From Erysipelotrichaceae bacterium (GTDB lineage Bacteria > Bacillota_I > Bacilli_A > Erysipelotrichales > Erysipelotrichaceae): DNA of 64,000 nt. This document shows positions 1 through 9,417 of this stretch, in pieces. Under the pieces are notes generated by a model. The model saw nothing but the letters and a program-made list of their open reading frames with translations. It was not told where the DNA came from and made no database searches. The translations under genes and the position numbers were made by a program. The stretch spans positions 1 to 64,000 of the forward strand of contig JAFYHQ010000009.1 of NCBI GenBank assembly GCA_017539105.1, read 5' to 3'. Every line of letters begins with the position of its first letter. Within the stretch, counting starts at the first letter, position 1.

Positions 1-1
1 C

Positions 2-295
2 GTCACCACAGGCACCTCTTCCACCACCTTCTCTCCGAACGGCACCTGCACCAGGGAACAGATCGTCACCTTCCTGTACCGTGCCGCTTCCCTGAACGGA
101 ACGCCGTCCTATACGCCGAAAGAAATGAATTTCAGCGATGTCCAGGATCCTTCGAAATACTACTATGAACCGATCCTCTGGGCATATTCCCAAGATATTA
201 CCACCGGTATCAGCAAGACCGAATTCGACGTAGGCAACACCTGTATCCGTGCGATGATCGTCACATTATTGAAGCGATACGACGAGATGCGCTGA
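2..295 (+). CDS. SLH-domain surface protein, C-terminal fragment
   Basis: The window opens inside this gene; 97 C-terminal residues remain, ending at the TGA at 293-295. They contain the end of one S-layer homology repeat (TTFSPNGTCTREQIVTFLYR) and a further, more diverged repeat (FSDVQ..YYYEPILWAYSQDITTGIS...CIRAMIVTLLKRY). SLH repeats normally come in threes and bind pyruvylated secondary cell-wall polymer, so this is likely the wall-binding end of an exported protein. The last repeat has MIVTLLKR where MVTFLWR-type sequence is usual. No N-terminal domain is visible, so the protein's function is unknown. No strong terminator follows; a weak hairpin (GAACT/AGTTC, 298-310) sits just after the stop. 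Confidence 0.8.
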   Translation, partial: VTTGTSSTTFSPNGTCTREQIVTFLYRAASLNGTPSYTPKEMNFSDVQDPSKYYYEPILWAYSQDITTGISKTEFDVGNTCIRAMIVTLLKRYDEMR

Positions 296-337
296 CAGAA
301 CTGCAAGTTCATCGTTTCTCTTTCAGAAGACTTGCTT

Positions 338-343
338 TATAAT
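338..343 (+). promoter_or_regulatory. Putative -10 box 8 nt before the start at 352
   Basis: TATAAT lies eight bases before the ATG at 352, so a start site seven bases downstream of the box would leave a leader of about two nucleotides. No good -35 is visible at 16-18 bp. A minimal GGA five bases before the ATG is the only ribosome-binding candidate. The box match is seen; leaderless initiation is inference. Confidence 0.4.
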
Positions 344-351
344 GGATTCGT

Positions 352-687
352 ATGAAAAAGAAATATGCCAGCATCGGTCTGAACTATGACCTGATCATCG
401 ATAAGTATCCCGATGTGAATGAATATGAAGAAATCGTCAACGCCTATCTGGACGACACGTTTTTTCATGAAATCAGAGAGATGCTGGAAGAAGAAGACTA
501 TGCCATGGCCAAAGATGCGGTCAAGGGATTGTATATTCTCGCAGGCGAATTGTATCTGTATCCTTTGTATGAGAAACTTTTGGAACTCTATGAAGATCTG
601 GAGTACGAAACATACAAGGATGTCGATGAACATTATCAGGATATGATCGGGACTTATGATAAGGTCCGGGGGATCTTCCATGTATGA
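352..687 (+). CDS. Small HPt-like helical protein lacking the phospho-histidine
   Basis: A 111-residue acidic, mostly helical protein. The middle (YAMAKDAVKGLYILAGELYL) has the layout of a histidine phosphotransfer (HPt) domain: KDAVKG aligns with the usual AHxLKG and is followed by a small-residue/G turn and an LxxLYExLxELYEDLE helix. The histidine position is occupied by Asp, so it could not relay phosphate in the usual way. HPt membership is judged from the pattern alone and is tentative. Its last 8 bp overlap the preferred mnmG start, so the two genes are probably co-transcribed and translationally coupled. No kinase or response regulator is nearby. Confidence 0.75.
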   Translation: MKKKYASIGLNYDLIIDKYPDVNEYEEIVNAYLDDTFFHEIREMLEEEDYAMAKDAVKGLYILAGELYLYPLYEKLLELYEDLEYETYKDVDEHYQDMIGTYDKVRGIFHV

Positions 688-2548
688 CTGTGTCGTCGTA
701 GGCGCAGGCCATGCGGGTTGCGAAGCGGCGCTGTCTCTGGCTCATGCAGGGAAAGAGACCGTTCTGATTACGATCGCTTTGAATCATATCGCCAAGATGC
801 CATGCAACCCTTCGGTAGGAGGTCCTGCCAAGGGGATCGTGGTACGGGAGATCGATGCTTTGGGCGGGGTCATGCCTAAGGTGGCGGACAAGACGGCGCT
901 GCAGTTTAAGATGCTGAATACGACCAAAGGTCCGGGCGTCTGGAGCATGCGTGTGCAGTCGGATAAGCTGGCTTATTCCCGGATGATGCGGGAGATCTGT
1001 ATGAATACAGATCATCTGACAGTCATCGAGAGCATCGTGGAGGAATTGGTCTGTGAGGATCAGTCTTTCAGTGCAGTCATTCTTGAAGACGGACGCAGGA
1101 TCGACGCGAAAGCGTGCATCCTGACGACAGGAACCTATATGGCTTCGACCGTCATGATCTCATCGGAAGTACGTCCGGAGGGTCCGGATGGGGATCGCAC
1201 TACCGGTAATCTGAGTGAATCTTTAAGAAATCTGGGGATACGGCTGTTCCGGTTGAAGACCGGTACGCCTCCGCGTATCCTGACTTCTTCAATTGATTTT
1301 TCAAAAACGAAATATGAAGCAGGCAGCGATGAGTTCCTGCATTTTGCTGAAGAAACAAAACCGGAAGATGTCCTGTCTCCTGAAGAACAGGTTCCGTGTT
1401 ATCTGACTTATACCAGCCCATCGACATTGGATATCATTCATGCGAATCTGAATCGTTCTTCGATGTATTCCGGAGTGGTCAAGGGGGTAGGTCCGCGCTA
1501 CTGTCCTTCCATCGAAGACAAGGTTGTCCGTTTCTCGGATAAGCCGCGGCATCAGCTTTTCCTGGAACCGGAATCTCTGGAGCTTCCTACGACCTATGTA
1601 CAGGGCTTTTCTACTTCGATGCCCAGGGATGTGCAGGAGCAGATGGTTCATTCCGTGATCGGTCTGGAAAACGCAGAGATCGTCAAATACGCTTATGCGA
1701 TCGAATATGATGCAGTCGATCCTTTGCAGGTCAAACTGAATTTGGAACTGAAAGACATCAGCAATCTTTTCATTTCCGGACAGATCCTGGGAACCTCGGG
1801 TTACGAGGAAGCGGCAGGACTGGGCCTGATGGCAGGCATCAATGTGCGCAGGAAACTGGATGGGGAAGAACCGTTCGTATTAAAGAGAGATGAAGCCTAT
1901 ATCGGAGTCATGATCGACGATCTCATTACGAAAGGTACCAAAGAGCCATACCGTCTGCTGACCTCAAGAGCGGAATACCGATTATTGTTAAGACATGACA
2001 ACGCCGACCAAAGATTGCTGAAGTACGGCTACGAAAATCACCTGATCAGCGAAGAAAGATATCAGCGCTATCAGGAAAAGATGCAGAAGATCTCGGAAAT
2101 GAAAGAACTGCTTCAGGAAACGAAAATTGACAAAGAGACCGGGGTCAACGATTATCTGGAAAGTCTCGGTTATGAGAATGAGGAAGGTTCCCATAACGCT
2201 TATGAACTGCTGAAACGTCCGCAGGTCGAATTATCTTCTCTGCTGGATCTGATGCATATCGGATACGACAAAGAAATCGCCAGACAAGTTGAGATCGAAG
2301 TCAAGTATGAAGGATATATACGGAAGGCCAGAAAGGAAGCCGACCGGATGCTGAAGATGGACAACGTGCGCCTGCCGGAAGATATTGATTATCTGCATTT
2401 CGATAATCTTGCCCTGGAAGCAAGACAGAAACTGGATAAGATACGTCCTTCCTCCCTGGGGCAGGCTTCCCGTATCTCGGGAATCAATCCCAGCGACATC
2501 CAGGTACTGGCAATCTATCTGAAACAAAGAAAAACAATGAAAGAGTAA
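680..2548 (+). CDS. mnmG: tRNA uridine-5-carboxymethylaminomethyl synthesis enzyme MnmG (GidA)
   Basis: FAD-dependent subunit of the MnmE-MnmG complex, which installs the (carboxymethyl)aminomethyl group at U34 of tRNAs that read split codon boxes. The 622-residue product (from 680) matches the family length of about 620-630. It begins with the dinucleotide-binding loop VVVGAGHAGCEAA and continues with the GidA signatures CNPSVGGPAKG and TTGTYM. The C-terminal helical region holds KYEGYIRKA and the terminal SGINPSDI. The ATG at 680 is preferred over an upstream in-frame start at 656 because GGGGGA lies seven bases before it and the protein then starts directly at the FAD fold. In many Firmicutes mnmG sits next to rsmG; here about 9 kb of other genes intervene, and mnmE is not in the window. 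Confidence 0.96.
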   Translation: MYDCVVVGAGHAGCEAALSLAHAGKETVLITIALNHIAKMPCNPSVGGPAKGIVVREIDALGGVMPKVADKTALQFKMLNTTKGPGVWSMRVQSDKLAYSRMMREICMNTDHLTVIESIVEELVCEDQSFSAVILEDGRRIDAKACILTTGTYMASTVMISSEVRPEGPDGDRTTGNLSESLRNLGIRLFRLKTGTPPRILTSSIDFSKTKYEAGSDEFLHFAEETKPEDVLSPEEQVPCYLTYTSPSTLDIIHANLNRSSMYSGVVKGVGPRYCPSIEDKVVRFSDKPRHQLFLEPESLELPTTYVQGFSTSMPRDVQEQMVHSVIGLENAEIVKYAYAIEYDAVDPLQVKLNLELKDISNLFISGQILGTSGYEEAAGLGLMAGINVRRKLDGEEPFVLKRDEAYIGVMIDDLITKGTKEPYRLLTSRAEYRLLLRHDNADQRLLKYGYENHLISEERYQRYQEKMQKISEMKELLQETKIDKETGVNDYLESLGYENEEGSHNAYELLKRPQVELSSLLDLMHIGYDKEIARQVEIEVKYEGYIRKARKEADRMLKMDNVRLPEDIDYLHFDNLALEARQKLDKIRPSSLGQASRISGINPSDIQVLAIYLKQRKTMKE

Positions 2549-2574
2549 AGCGTGAAATGAAAGGAACTACTGAT

Positions 2575-5481
2575 ATGGTTCTATCAAAACTGGCTGCATG
2601 CTTCAAGGAAGACGCAAATAAGAAACAGTATTATATCGCATATACGGTCTTGTTTTTGATCTGCGTTTTCTTCTGTTTCTCATGGTTCTTTTTATCGGGA
2701 AGATCTCTCATCTGGTTCCCGGATGGATGGCACCAGCATTTCCGGGCTTTGGTATACTATGCCCAGTATCTGCGAAGCATCGTCCGGAGCCTGCTGGTTG
2801 ATCATAAGCTTGTCATCCCCAATTGGGATTTCTGCATCGGAGAAGGAAGCGATGTCCTCAGAACCATGCACTACTATGTGATGGGTGACCCGATCACGTT
2901 GCTGTCTGTGTTTGTACCAACCGTCCTGATGAATCATTTTTATTCCGCATCCTGCATCCTGCGTTTGTATCTTGCGGGAATCGCTTTTTCACAGTTGTGT
3001 TTCGGAACCGGCTTGAAAAACAGACACGGGATCCTGGCGGGAGCGCTGTCTTATGTCTTTTGCATGTGGGGCATCTACAACGCGGCAAGGCATCCGTATT
3101 TCCTGAATCCGATGATCTATTTTCCGTTGCTGATCCTTGGGATGGAGAAAATCATCCGCAAAGAAAACGCCGTGCTGTTTATCCTGATCGTTACGGTTTC
3201 GGCTGTCAGCAACTTTTATTTCTTTTACGTCATCGTGATCCTGGCGATCATATATGCGCTGATTCGCGTCTTTGGCATATATGGGAAGAATGTGAAAGAA
3301 GGATTCCTGACGATCATCCGTATCGGAATCTATGCGCTGATCGGCGTTGCCCTTGCCGGTTTTCTGTTTTTGCCGGTATTGATGGCGTTTCTGGAAGACA
3401 GCAGACTGTCCCTGTCGCAGCCGTTCTATCTGTTCTATCCGTTGTATTATTACAGTCAGCTGCCTGGCATTGCCGTTTCGAACAAGGTTTCCTACTGGTT
3501 CGTGCTGGGACTGACTGCTCCGGCTCTTCTTTCCGTTTTCCTGCTTTTCAGCGAACGGAAGAAAAACGGATTATTGAAAACGCTGTTTCTGGCTTGTGTC
3601 GTGATCACGCTTTTTCCGATATTCGGCAGGATCCTGAATGGCATGTCATATATGACGAACCGCTGGGTTTGGGCGTTCGTTCTGTTGTGTACATACATTC
3701 TGGCTGTGCAGTGGGAAGATCTTTTATCCGTAACAAAGCGCAGATGGCTGTTTCTGGCGATATCGGCCTTTGTCTTTTACATTGCCTGCCTGCATTTCGA
3801 CAAGTCCCGCAGTGAGGCGGTATTTTCCGCAACCACGCTCTTATTCGTTGCGCTGATGATCCTGAGAGAAAAAACAGACAATGAAACATATCCCGCAGAT
3901 ATCCGCTCCCTGTTGCTGATCGGGATCGTGATCCTGTGTGTCGTAAACACTGCTCTGTGGCAGTTTTCTCCTGCCGCTGACAACTATGTGTCTGAATTCG
4001 AAGAAAACGATAAATTATGGATCGAATGGTCAAACAATGAAACAACAGTCATCAAAGAGATTTCGGATTCTTCCTATACCCGTTATTCCGGCAGAAAGAT
4101 CAATGTAAACGCAGGCGTATCCGAACGGCTGTCAAATACGGGTTATTACTGGACGATCAGCAATCCTTATGTGAATGATTACCGAAGCAATCTGCAGATG
4201 GCGGAACAGTCGATTCACGACTATACCGGATATGACGATCGTACGGCTCTTCTGGCGCTGGCTTCCGTTCAGTATTTTACCGTACCAAAAGAAAACGAAG
4301 AGCCGAAAGGCCTGCCTTATGGCTATGAACTGATCGATACTTTCGATGCGAATGTATCATTGGCATCGCAGATCAAAAAACTGGAGAAAGAGCTGTCTGT
4401 CGATAAACTGACGAACGGACAATCGTCAAAAATCGAAAACGCTATATCGAACAAATATCTTGTCTATAAGAACGACTATACTCTTCCGCTCGGGTACTGT
4501 TACGATGCCCAGATCTCTTTGGATCAGTGGGAAGCGTTGAATCCGGTTCAGAAACAGGAAAGCCTGCTGAGCGCAGCAGTTACGGAAACGAAACAAGGAA
4601 AGCTTCCGGAATATTCCGATTTCTCAGAAGATTATCTCGTTCCTTTCCAGGTTCAATGCGTGGGAAAAGAAATCAGCAAGTCGGGTTCCGATTATATCTG
4701 CACGGCAAACAACACAAAGATCACCGTTACATTCGATGAGCTGCTGCAGAACGGAGAAATCTATATCGGATTTGAAGGACTGGACTTTACGGCAACGATG
4801 GAATATGACCTGTATTTTGGCGATGAATCCGTCGATCCTTTGAACCTTTACAACAGAACGAACTGGGATCTGTTAGCCAAAGACCGGCAGATCTCCATCA
4901 AAAGAAGCAAGGATTACCAAAACCCCATCAGCAAGCTCATTCTGACGATCGACGCATCGAACGGCGTGGAGAAGACGCTTACATATCTGCAGCCGGGCGC
5001 GCCTTTTTCTTCCGGCAGACATGACTTCATTGTGAACCTGGGTTATACCACCGAAGAAGTGAACAGCGTAACGATCACGCTGCCTTCCAGAGGCATTTAT
5101 CATCTGGACGATCTTAAGGTCTATCGCGTATCGATGGAAGGATATGAGGAAAAGATCGGACAGTTACAGAAAGATACCCTGAAAGAGATCCGTTTGGATA
5201 CGGATGCGATTTATGGGAAGCTGGATATCGATTCAGAGAAAATCCTGTGTATCGCTACCCCATATTCCGAAGGATGGACAGGTTCCATCGATGGCACGGA
5301 AGCGGAAGTATTCTGCGTCAACGATCACTATCTGGGAATGCTGGTTCCGGCAGGATCCCATGAGATCTCTTTGCACTACAGAACTCCATACAGAACAGCG
5401 GGATTATTGCTGTCGCTGGCTGGCGCAGCGGGACTTCTTGCCGTCTGGATACTGGAACGCAAAAAAAGAGACCATAAGTAA
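2575..5481 (+). CDS. YfhO-family membrane glycosyltransferase (GT-C type)
   Basis: About 968 residues. The N-terminal half carries a dozen or so hydrophobic segments; the C-terminal half is a long polar, beta-rich region followed by one more membrane helix and a KKRDHK tail. YfhO proteins are GT-C enzymes thought to move sugars from undecaprenyl-phosphate sugar onto lipoteichoic or wall polymers outside the membrane. The early extracellular loop FPDGWHQHFRALVYYAQYL, with its Asp, and the GEGSD...YYVMGDP stretch are the family's conserved region. A second member of the family is at 30724, with matching motifs. The ATG at 2575 has AAAGGA at a good distance; an in-frame ATG at 2557 has none. It follows mnmG closely and is probably in the same transcript. 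Confidence 0.85.
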   Translation: MVLSKLAACFKEDANKKQYYIAYTVLFLICVFFCFSWFFLSGRSLIWFPDGWHQHFRALVYYAQYLRSIVRSLLVDHKLVIPNWDFCIGEGSDVLRTMHYYVMGDPITLLSVFVPTVLMNHFYSASCILRLYLAGIAFSQLCFGTGLKNRHGILAGALSYVFCMWGIYNAARHPYFLNPMIYFPLLILGMEKIIRKENAVLFILIVTVSAVSNFYFFYVIVILAIIYALIRVFGIYGKNVKEGFLTIIRIGIYALIGVALAGFLFLPVLMAFLEDSRLSLSQPFYLFYPLYYYSQLPGIAVSNKVSYWFVLGLTAPALLSVFLLFSERKKNGLLKTLFLACVVITLFPIFGRILNGMSYMTNRWVWAFVLLCTYILAVQWEDLLSVTKRRWLFLAISAFVFYIACLHFDKSRSEAVFSATTLLFVALMILREKTDNETYPADIRSLLLIGIVILCVVNTALWQFSPAADNYVSEFEENDKLWIEWSNNETTVIKEISDSSYTRYSGRKINVNAGVSERLSNTGYYWTISNPYVNDYRSNLQMAEQSIHDYTGYDDRTALLALASVQYFTVPKENEEPKGLPYGYELIDTFDANVSLASQIKKLEKELSVDKLTNGQSSKIENAISNKYLVYKNDYTLPLGYCYDAQISLDQWEALNPVQKQESLLSAAVTETKQGKLPEYSDFSEDYLVPFQVQCVGKEISKSGSDYICTANNTKITVTFDELLQNGEIYIGFEGLDFTATMEYDLYFGDESVDPLNLYNRTNWDLLAKDRQISIKRSKDYQNPISKLILTIDASNGVEKTLTYLQPGAPFSSGRHDFIVNLGYTTEEVNSVTITLPSRGIYHLDDLKVYRVSMEGYEEKIGQLQKDTLKEIRLDTDAIYGKLDIDSEKILCIATPYSEGWTGSIDGTEAEVFCVNDHYLGMLVPAGSHEISLHYRTPYRTAGLLLSLAGAAGLLAVWILERKKRDHK

Positions 5482-5539
5482 CGGAACCGTATACGAAATA
5501 ACGACGAAAGCATAACGGTTTTCTTTCGCGTAAGAAAAA

Positions 5540-5566
5540 GGCATGACACTTAGTCATGCCTGATTT
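5540..5566. terminator. Bidirectional rho-independent terminator
   Basis: Perfect 8-bp stem GGCATGAC/GTCATGCC with a 5-nt loop. It is followed by TGATTTTTATTTC on the plus strand and preceded by AAAAA, which reads as a T-run on the minus strand. It sits between the convergent YfhO (plus) and M16C peptidase (minus) genes and can serve both. Confidence 0.85.
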
Positions 5567-8461
5567 TTATTTCATGAGACTGATGATTTCCGTAAGCTGA
5601 TCCTTGCATTTTTCGATCGCTTCTTTGTTTCCTACGATACAGACATTGTCGATCTCATTGACTTTATCGAAGTATGGGATCGTTTCCCTGAGATCATTCA
5701 TGGTCGTATTCAGGATCTGTTCATAGATCTTCTGTTTATCGTCATAGGTGATATCGATGAGATATTCCAGATCACCTGCGCGGATCGAGGATTTGACCGA
5801 CATGTACGGATCGAAATCGCCGGTCGTACCGACGATATAGTTCTCGATGCTGTCCGTATGATCCAGGAAATCGGAAATATATTGCGGTGTCGCTTCATAG
5901 ATCCGTAAAGAATTGACCGGAGACGGATCGCGGTAGGAATAGAAACTTGCCTGCTTATTGTTTCCGCAACGGAAACCGCAGCCGTAAGCACCGTTCTTTA
6001 CCCTTATTTCATTCCACAGATAGTCATAAGTCAGGATATTCGACAGCACCTGCATGACGCCTTGCTTATCGATTTCTTCCTTCAGGGAAGCGGATTTCGC
6101 GGCATAGGATACATTGGAAGGCACGACGATGCCTTCTTTGCGATGTCCCAGAGGAATGATCCTGACTGTTTCGCCGATTGTGCCATCCGGTGCAGTATCC
6201 AATAATTCTTTGAGATACAGTTCTTCGTTGGTTCCTGCCACGGATAACGTATATCTTTCTTTGATGAAGAGCTTCTTGCGCAGATCTTTCAAAGCCTGGA
6301 GGAACGTTTCTTTTCTTTCCTCGAAATGATCATCCAGTTCTTTCAGATATTTATATGCTTCATAGCCTGCATAGTATTCGGAGATCATTGCGGTCCCGGA
6401 AGAGTAGGTGGAAGCTCTTAATAAAGCCAGAGAATGTCCTGCGTTGATGTAAGCCTGTTCCAAGGCAAAGATATTCTGCTTCAAGATGTCATGGATCGCT
6501 TTCTCATCGCTGAAGTCCGTTTCATAGATGATTTCTTTGACCAATTTCAGGGCTTCTTCATCGTTGCGGTTGAGGTTGGACCAGATCACGGCGATATTGT
6601 TTCGCGGTTCTTCGTTTTGGAAAGAAACGGCAGGCGTGAAGCTTGTGTAGAAATCGCCCAGGATGCTCTTGGTCAGACGGTTCAGGGTCAATGGATCGTA
6701 ATGCGTCGTTCTCAGTTTGCCCAGCAGCGACAGCATCTGTGACAGATATGTGTAATCTTCCAGAGCCAGATCGTTTGCTTCCAGAAAGAGACTCAGATAA
6801 GAGATGCCTTCCGTTTCCTGATCGTGGGTCAGAACGGTATTGTTTCCATATTTCGCAGCTTTGACCGGATAAGCGGTCACTGTCTTTTTCAGATCTTCAA
6901 GATGCAGCTTCGGCAACGTTTCTTTCTGCTCCGGAGTGTCGGAAGACATCTGCCAGGCAGAGAAATCTTCGTTCATTTTCAGGATCTCCTGCTTCTGTTC
7001 CTCAGACCAGCTTTCATAGATCTTCGCAAGCTTTTCTTTTTCGTTTCGCTGCTTCTGTTCCCCTAAGGTATTGGAAGGCTTCAGAAGAACTTTGGCGCAA
7101 TGCCTGCTGTGAAGGATTGTATCATTAAGCAGATCTTCATAATAGCTTGTATGAATCTTTTCTCTTAAACTGTTGAAGAGTTCCGTGAAACAGATGCTTC
7201 GCATCGGATCGCCCCCATAGAGCCAGCTGTCCAGACTGCTTAACGCGAAAACCAGACCTTTCGGCGCTCCGCCGAAATCCCGTTCTTTCGCTTTGAATTC
7301 CCGCTGGTTCAGCACGGCTTCCAGCTCTTCCTTATCCAGACCGTTCTTTACGATATCTTCCAGCAGTTGTCTGATCGTATGATCGATCTCTTCTTCTTTT
7401 TCCAGGTCGGTATTGATCACATCGATCTCTACATAAGGCTGCAGGATCCCATCCTGGATATCGAAATAGACGTCTTCGCCCAGACCCTTGCTTAAGATGG
7501 CCTGCTTCAAAGGAGATTCGTTTCTGGCACATAAGAGAGAAGAAATCAAAGAGAAAGCCATATTCTTCTCATAGTCATCGAAAGCGGAGACCACATAGCC
7601 ATATGCGATCTGGGCTTTCCCTGCAGGATCCTGTCCGGCAGCGATCTCATAGTCTTTGATGACTTTTTCTGCGACGACTGGTTCCTGCTTATTGATCGAA
7701 ACACCGTTGTTTTTCTTATCGTAATGCTGAAGATACTCTTCATCGATGATAGACAGTATCTTATCGATCTCCATATCCCCATCAAGAAAGATATAGGCAT
7801 TGTCCGGAGCATAGTATTTCGCATGCGCTGCGCAGAAGTCCTCATAGCTCAGATCCGTGATATGATCGGGATCCCCTCCGGATTCATTGCCATAGCAGTT
7901 GTCCGGGAATAAAGCGTGCATCATATAACGCATACGCAGAGAATCCGGAGAAGAGAAAGCGCCTTTCATCTCGTTGAAGACGACGCCTTTATACGTAGGC
8001 TCTTCGCCTTCCTTCGTCTCATAGTGCCAGCCTTCCTGATAGAAGACATAAGGCTTCTCGACCGCCAAAGGCGCAAAGACCGCGTCAAGATAGACTCGCA
8101 TCAGGTTGATGAAATCCTGATCGTTTCTGGAACTGACGGGATAGACGGTCTTGTCCGGGAAGGTGATCGCATTCAGGAAGGTCTGCAGCGAGCCTTTCAG
8201 AAGATCCACGAAGGGTTCCTTGACCGGATACTTGTGCGAGCCGTTCAATACGGAATGTTCGAGGATATGGAACACACCCGTATCATCGACCGGCGTGGTT
8301 TTAAATGCGATCGAAAACGTCTTGTTTTCATCGGCGCGTTTCAGCCAGATGGCTTTGGCTCCGCTCTTTTCGTGAATGAATTCATAAATATCGGCTTTCA
8401 GTTCATCGGCATGTCTGACATTGATGATCCTGAAACCGTGGATACTGTCATTGATGTTCAT
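5567..8461 (-). CDS. M16C zinc metalloprotease (presequence protease/insulinase family)
   Basis: A 964-residue two-half M16C peptidase, the usual length for the presequence-protease/Cym1-like branch. The inverted zinc motif HILEH is at residues 65-69, and the third zinc ligand is likely the Glu in GVVFNEMKGAFSSP about 80-90 residues on. The C-terminal half has the degenerate repeat and an R/Y-type substrate-binding region (RVKNGAYGCGFRCG). Such enzymes degrade unfolded peptides inside a closing chamber. No signal peptide is seen, so it is probably cytoplasmic. In-frame ATGs also exist at 8497 and 8476, but the one at 8461 has GGGGGA about 7 nt upstream and starts at the conserved N-terminus. 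It is alone on the minus strand, facing the YfhO gene. Confidence 0.92.
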   Translation of the reverse strand: MNINDSIHGFRIINVRHADELKADIYEFIHEKSGAKAIWLKRADENKTFSIAFKTTPVDDTGVFHILEHSVLNGSHKYPVKEPFVDLLKGSLQTFLNAITFPDKTVYPVSSRNDQDFINLMRVYLDAVFAPLAVEKPYVFYQEGWHYETKEGEEPTYKGVVFNEMKGAFSSPDSLRMRYMMHALFPDNCYGNESGGDPDHITDLSYEDFCAAHAKYYAPDNAYIFLDGDMEIDKILSIIDEEYLQHYDKKNNGVSINKQEPVVAEKVIKDYEIAAGQDPAGKAQIAYGYVVSAFDDYEKNMAFSLISSLLCARNESPLKQAILSKGLGEDVYFDIQDGILQPYVEIDVINTDLEKEEEIDHTIRQLLEDIVKNGLDKEELEAVLNQREFKAKERDFGGAPKGLVFALSSLDSWLYGGDPMRSICFTELFNSLREKIHTSYYEDLLNDTILHSRHCAKVLLKPSNTLGEQKQRNEKEKLAKIYESWSEEQKQEILKMNEDFSAWQMSSDTPEQKETLPKLHLEDLKKTVTAYPVKAAKYGNNTVLTHDQETEGISYLSLFLEANDLALEDYTYLSQMLSLLGKLRTTHYDPLTLNRLTKSILGDFYTSFTPAVSFQNEEPRNNIAVIWSNLNRNDEEALKLVKEIIYETDFSDEKAIHDILKQNIFALEQAYINAGHSLALLRASTYSSGTAMISEYYAGYEAYKYLKELDDHFEERKETFLQALKDLRKKLFIKERYTLSVAGTNEELYLKELLDTAPDGTIGETVRIIPLGHRKEGIVVPSNVSYAAKSASLKEEIDKQGVMQVLSNILTYDYLWNEIRVKNGAYGCGFRCGNNKQASFYSYRDPSPVNSLRIYEATPQYISDFLDHTDSIENYIVGTTGDFDPYMSVKSSIRAGDLEYLIDITYDDKQKIYEQILNTTMNDLRETIPYFDKVNEIDNVCIVGNKEAIEKCKDQLTEIISLMK

Positions 8462-8497
8462 AAGTTGATCCCCCATCACCAAGATTATATCACGCAT

Positions 8498-8520
8498 AAA
8501 AAAAGCCGCATTTCTGCGAC
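8498..8520 (-). terminator. Terminator of the lipoprotein gene
   Basis: On the minus strand, GTCGCA/TGCGGC (one G-U pair) around a GAAA loop is followed by seven T residues. It lies directly after the stop of the lipoprotein gene and before the M16C start, so the two minus-strand genes are probably separate transcription units. Confidence 0.8.
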
Positions 8521-8529
8521 TCTTGTCTC

Positions 8530-9324
8530 TTATTTGACGCCCGGTTCTCCGTCATCGAAACGGTAGACGATGCTTGAAAGATTGTTGTGATTCTCGCGGT
8601 CTCCCGTCGTATAACGGATCAGCAGGTAATTGCCTTTGCTGTCTTTGCGCGATTCGATGGCTTTGACCTCATAGGCATTGCTGATGATGCCCCTGGTATC
8701 GGGATCGGCTTCCGGATAGATCATGATCTGCGGATCGCTTTCCTCATCATCGATGTATTCCAGGATGTAGACTTCTTCCTCGCCATCCCCGTTGCCATCC
8801 CAGCTGAACTGTCCGTCGCTGTAGTTCAGGAACGTCACATTATCGCTGTCATAGTCCTGGGAATCCGTATCATAGACCAGATGATCCGGGATATCTTTCA
8901 TCAGACGCTGCAGGATCGATACTTCCTTGACCGGGAAATAGGTTCCATCCGATATGAAATAAGCCGTCGTTTCAAAGTACAGATTCACATGATCTCCATC
9001 CGGAAAAAACATGCTGAAGTAGATCGTTCCGTCTTCGATCGAAAGATCTCCGACCGGTTCGGATACGACGATATCCAGTTTCGCCAGTTCCTCGCAGACG
9101 ATACGGATCATATCTTCTTCAACGATCGTGCCATCCACGCTGTTGGCGACAAAATAATGAATGTAAGTCGGAAGCTTCTCTCCTGCTTCGATCTGGCTCA
9201 TCAGGGTCGTTCCGTCTTTCTCATCGATGTAGCTGTATAAAGACTGGGTCTGTTCCGTCTTTTTGCCGTTGCAGGCTGTAAACATAAGCAGGATGCTTAC
9301 TATCAGTAAAATCTTGTTTTTCAT
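8530..9324 (-). CDS. Putative lipoprotein of unknown function
   Basis: A 264-residue protein with a lipoprotein signal peptide: MKNK, a hydrophobic core ILLIVSILLMF, then a TAC lipobox with Cys18, predicting lipidation and anchoring on the outer face of the membrane. The mature part is acidic (many D/E pairs) and appears to hold two alpha/beta segments: one around IVEEDMIRIVCEELAKLDIVVS, which slightly resembles GerMN-type modules, and one of beta strands ending near RYTTGDRENHNNLSSIVYRF. I do not recognise a specific family. GAGGT nine bases before the ATG supports the start. It diverges from thyA across a 93-bp gap. Confidence 0.8.
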   Translation of the reverse strand: MKNKILLIVSILLMFTACNGKKTEQTQSLYSYIDEKDGTTLMSQIEAGEKLPTYIHYFVANSVDGTIVEEDMIRIVCEELAKLDIVVSEPVGDLSIEDGTIYFSMFFPDGDHVNLYFETTAYFISDGTYFPVKEVSILQRLMKDIPDHLVYDTDSQDYDSDNVTFLNYSDGQFSWDGNGDGEEEVYILEYIDDEESDPQIMIYPEADPDTRGIISNAYEVKAIESRKDSKGNYLLIRYTTGDRENHNNLSSIVYRFDDGEPGVK

Positions 9325-9388
9325 ATCTTTTTACCTCAATAAACATTTTAGCGCATAATTAACGCACAATTATGGAATATTCTTAGTA

Positions 9389-9394
9389 TATAAT
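9389..9394 (+). promoter_or_regulatory. -10 box of the thyA promoter
   Basis: TATAAT with a predicted start near 9401, giving a short leader of about 17 nt that contains GAGGCGG about ten bases before the thyA ATG. The -35 at 17 bp (ACAATT) is weak. Confidence 0.55.
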
Positions 9395-9417
9395 TGTAAT
9401 GAGGCGGTATAGAAATA

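Noticed and set aside
2997-3815. Forward 272-codon frame inside the first YfhO gene
   Set aside because: It is a shifted reading of a clear membrane-protein gene; its translation is Arg/Cys-rich without domain features.
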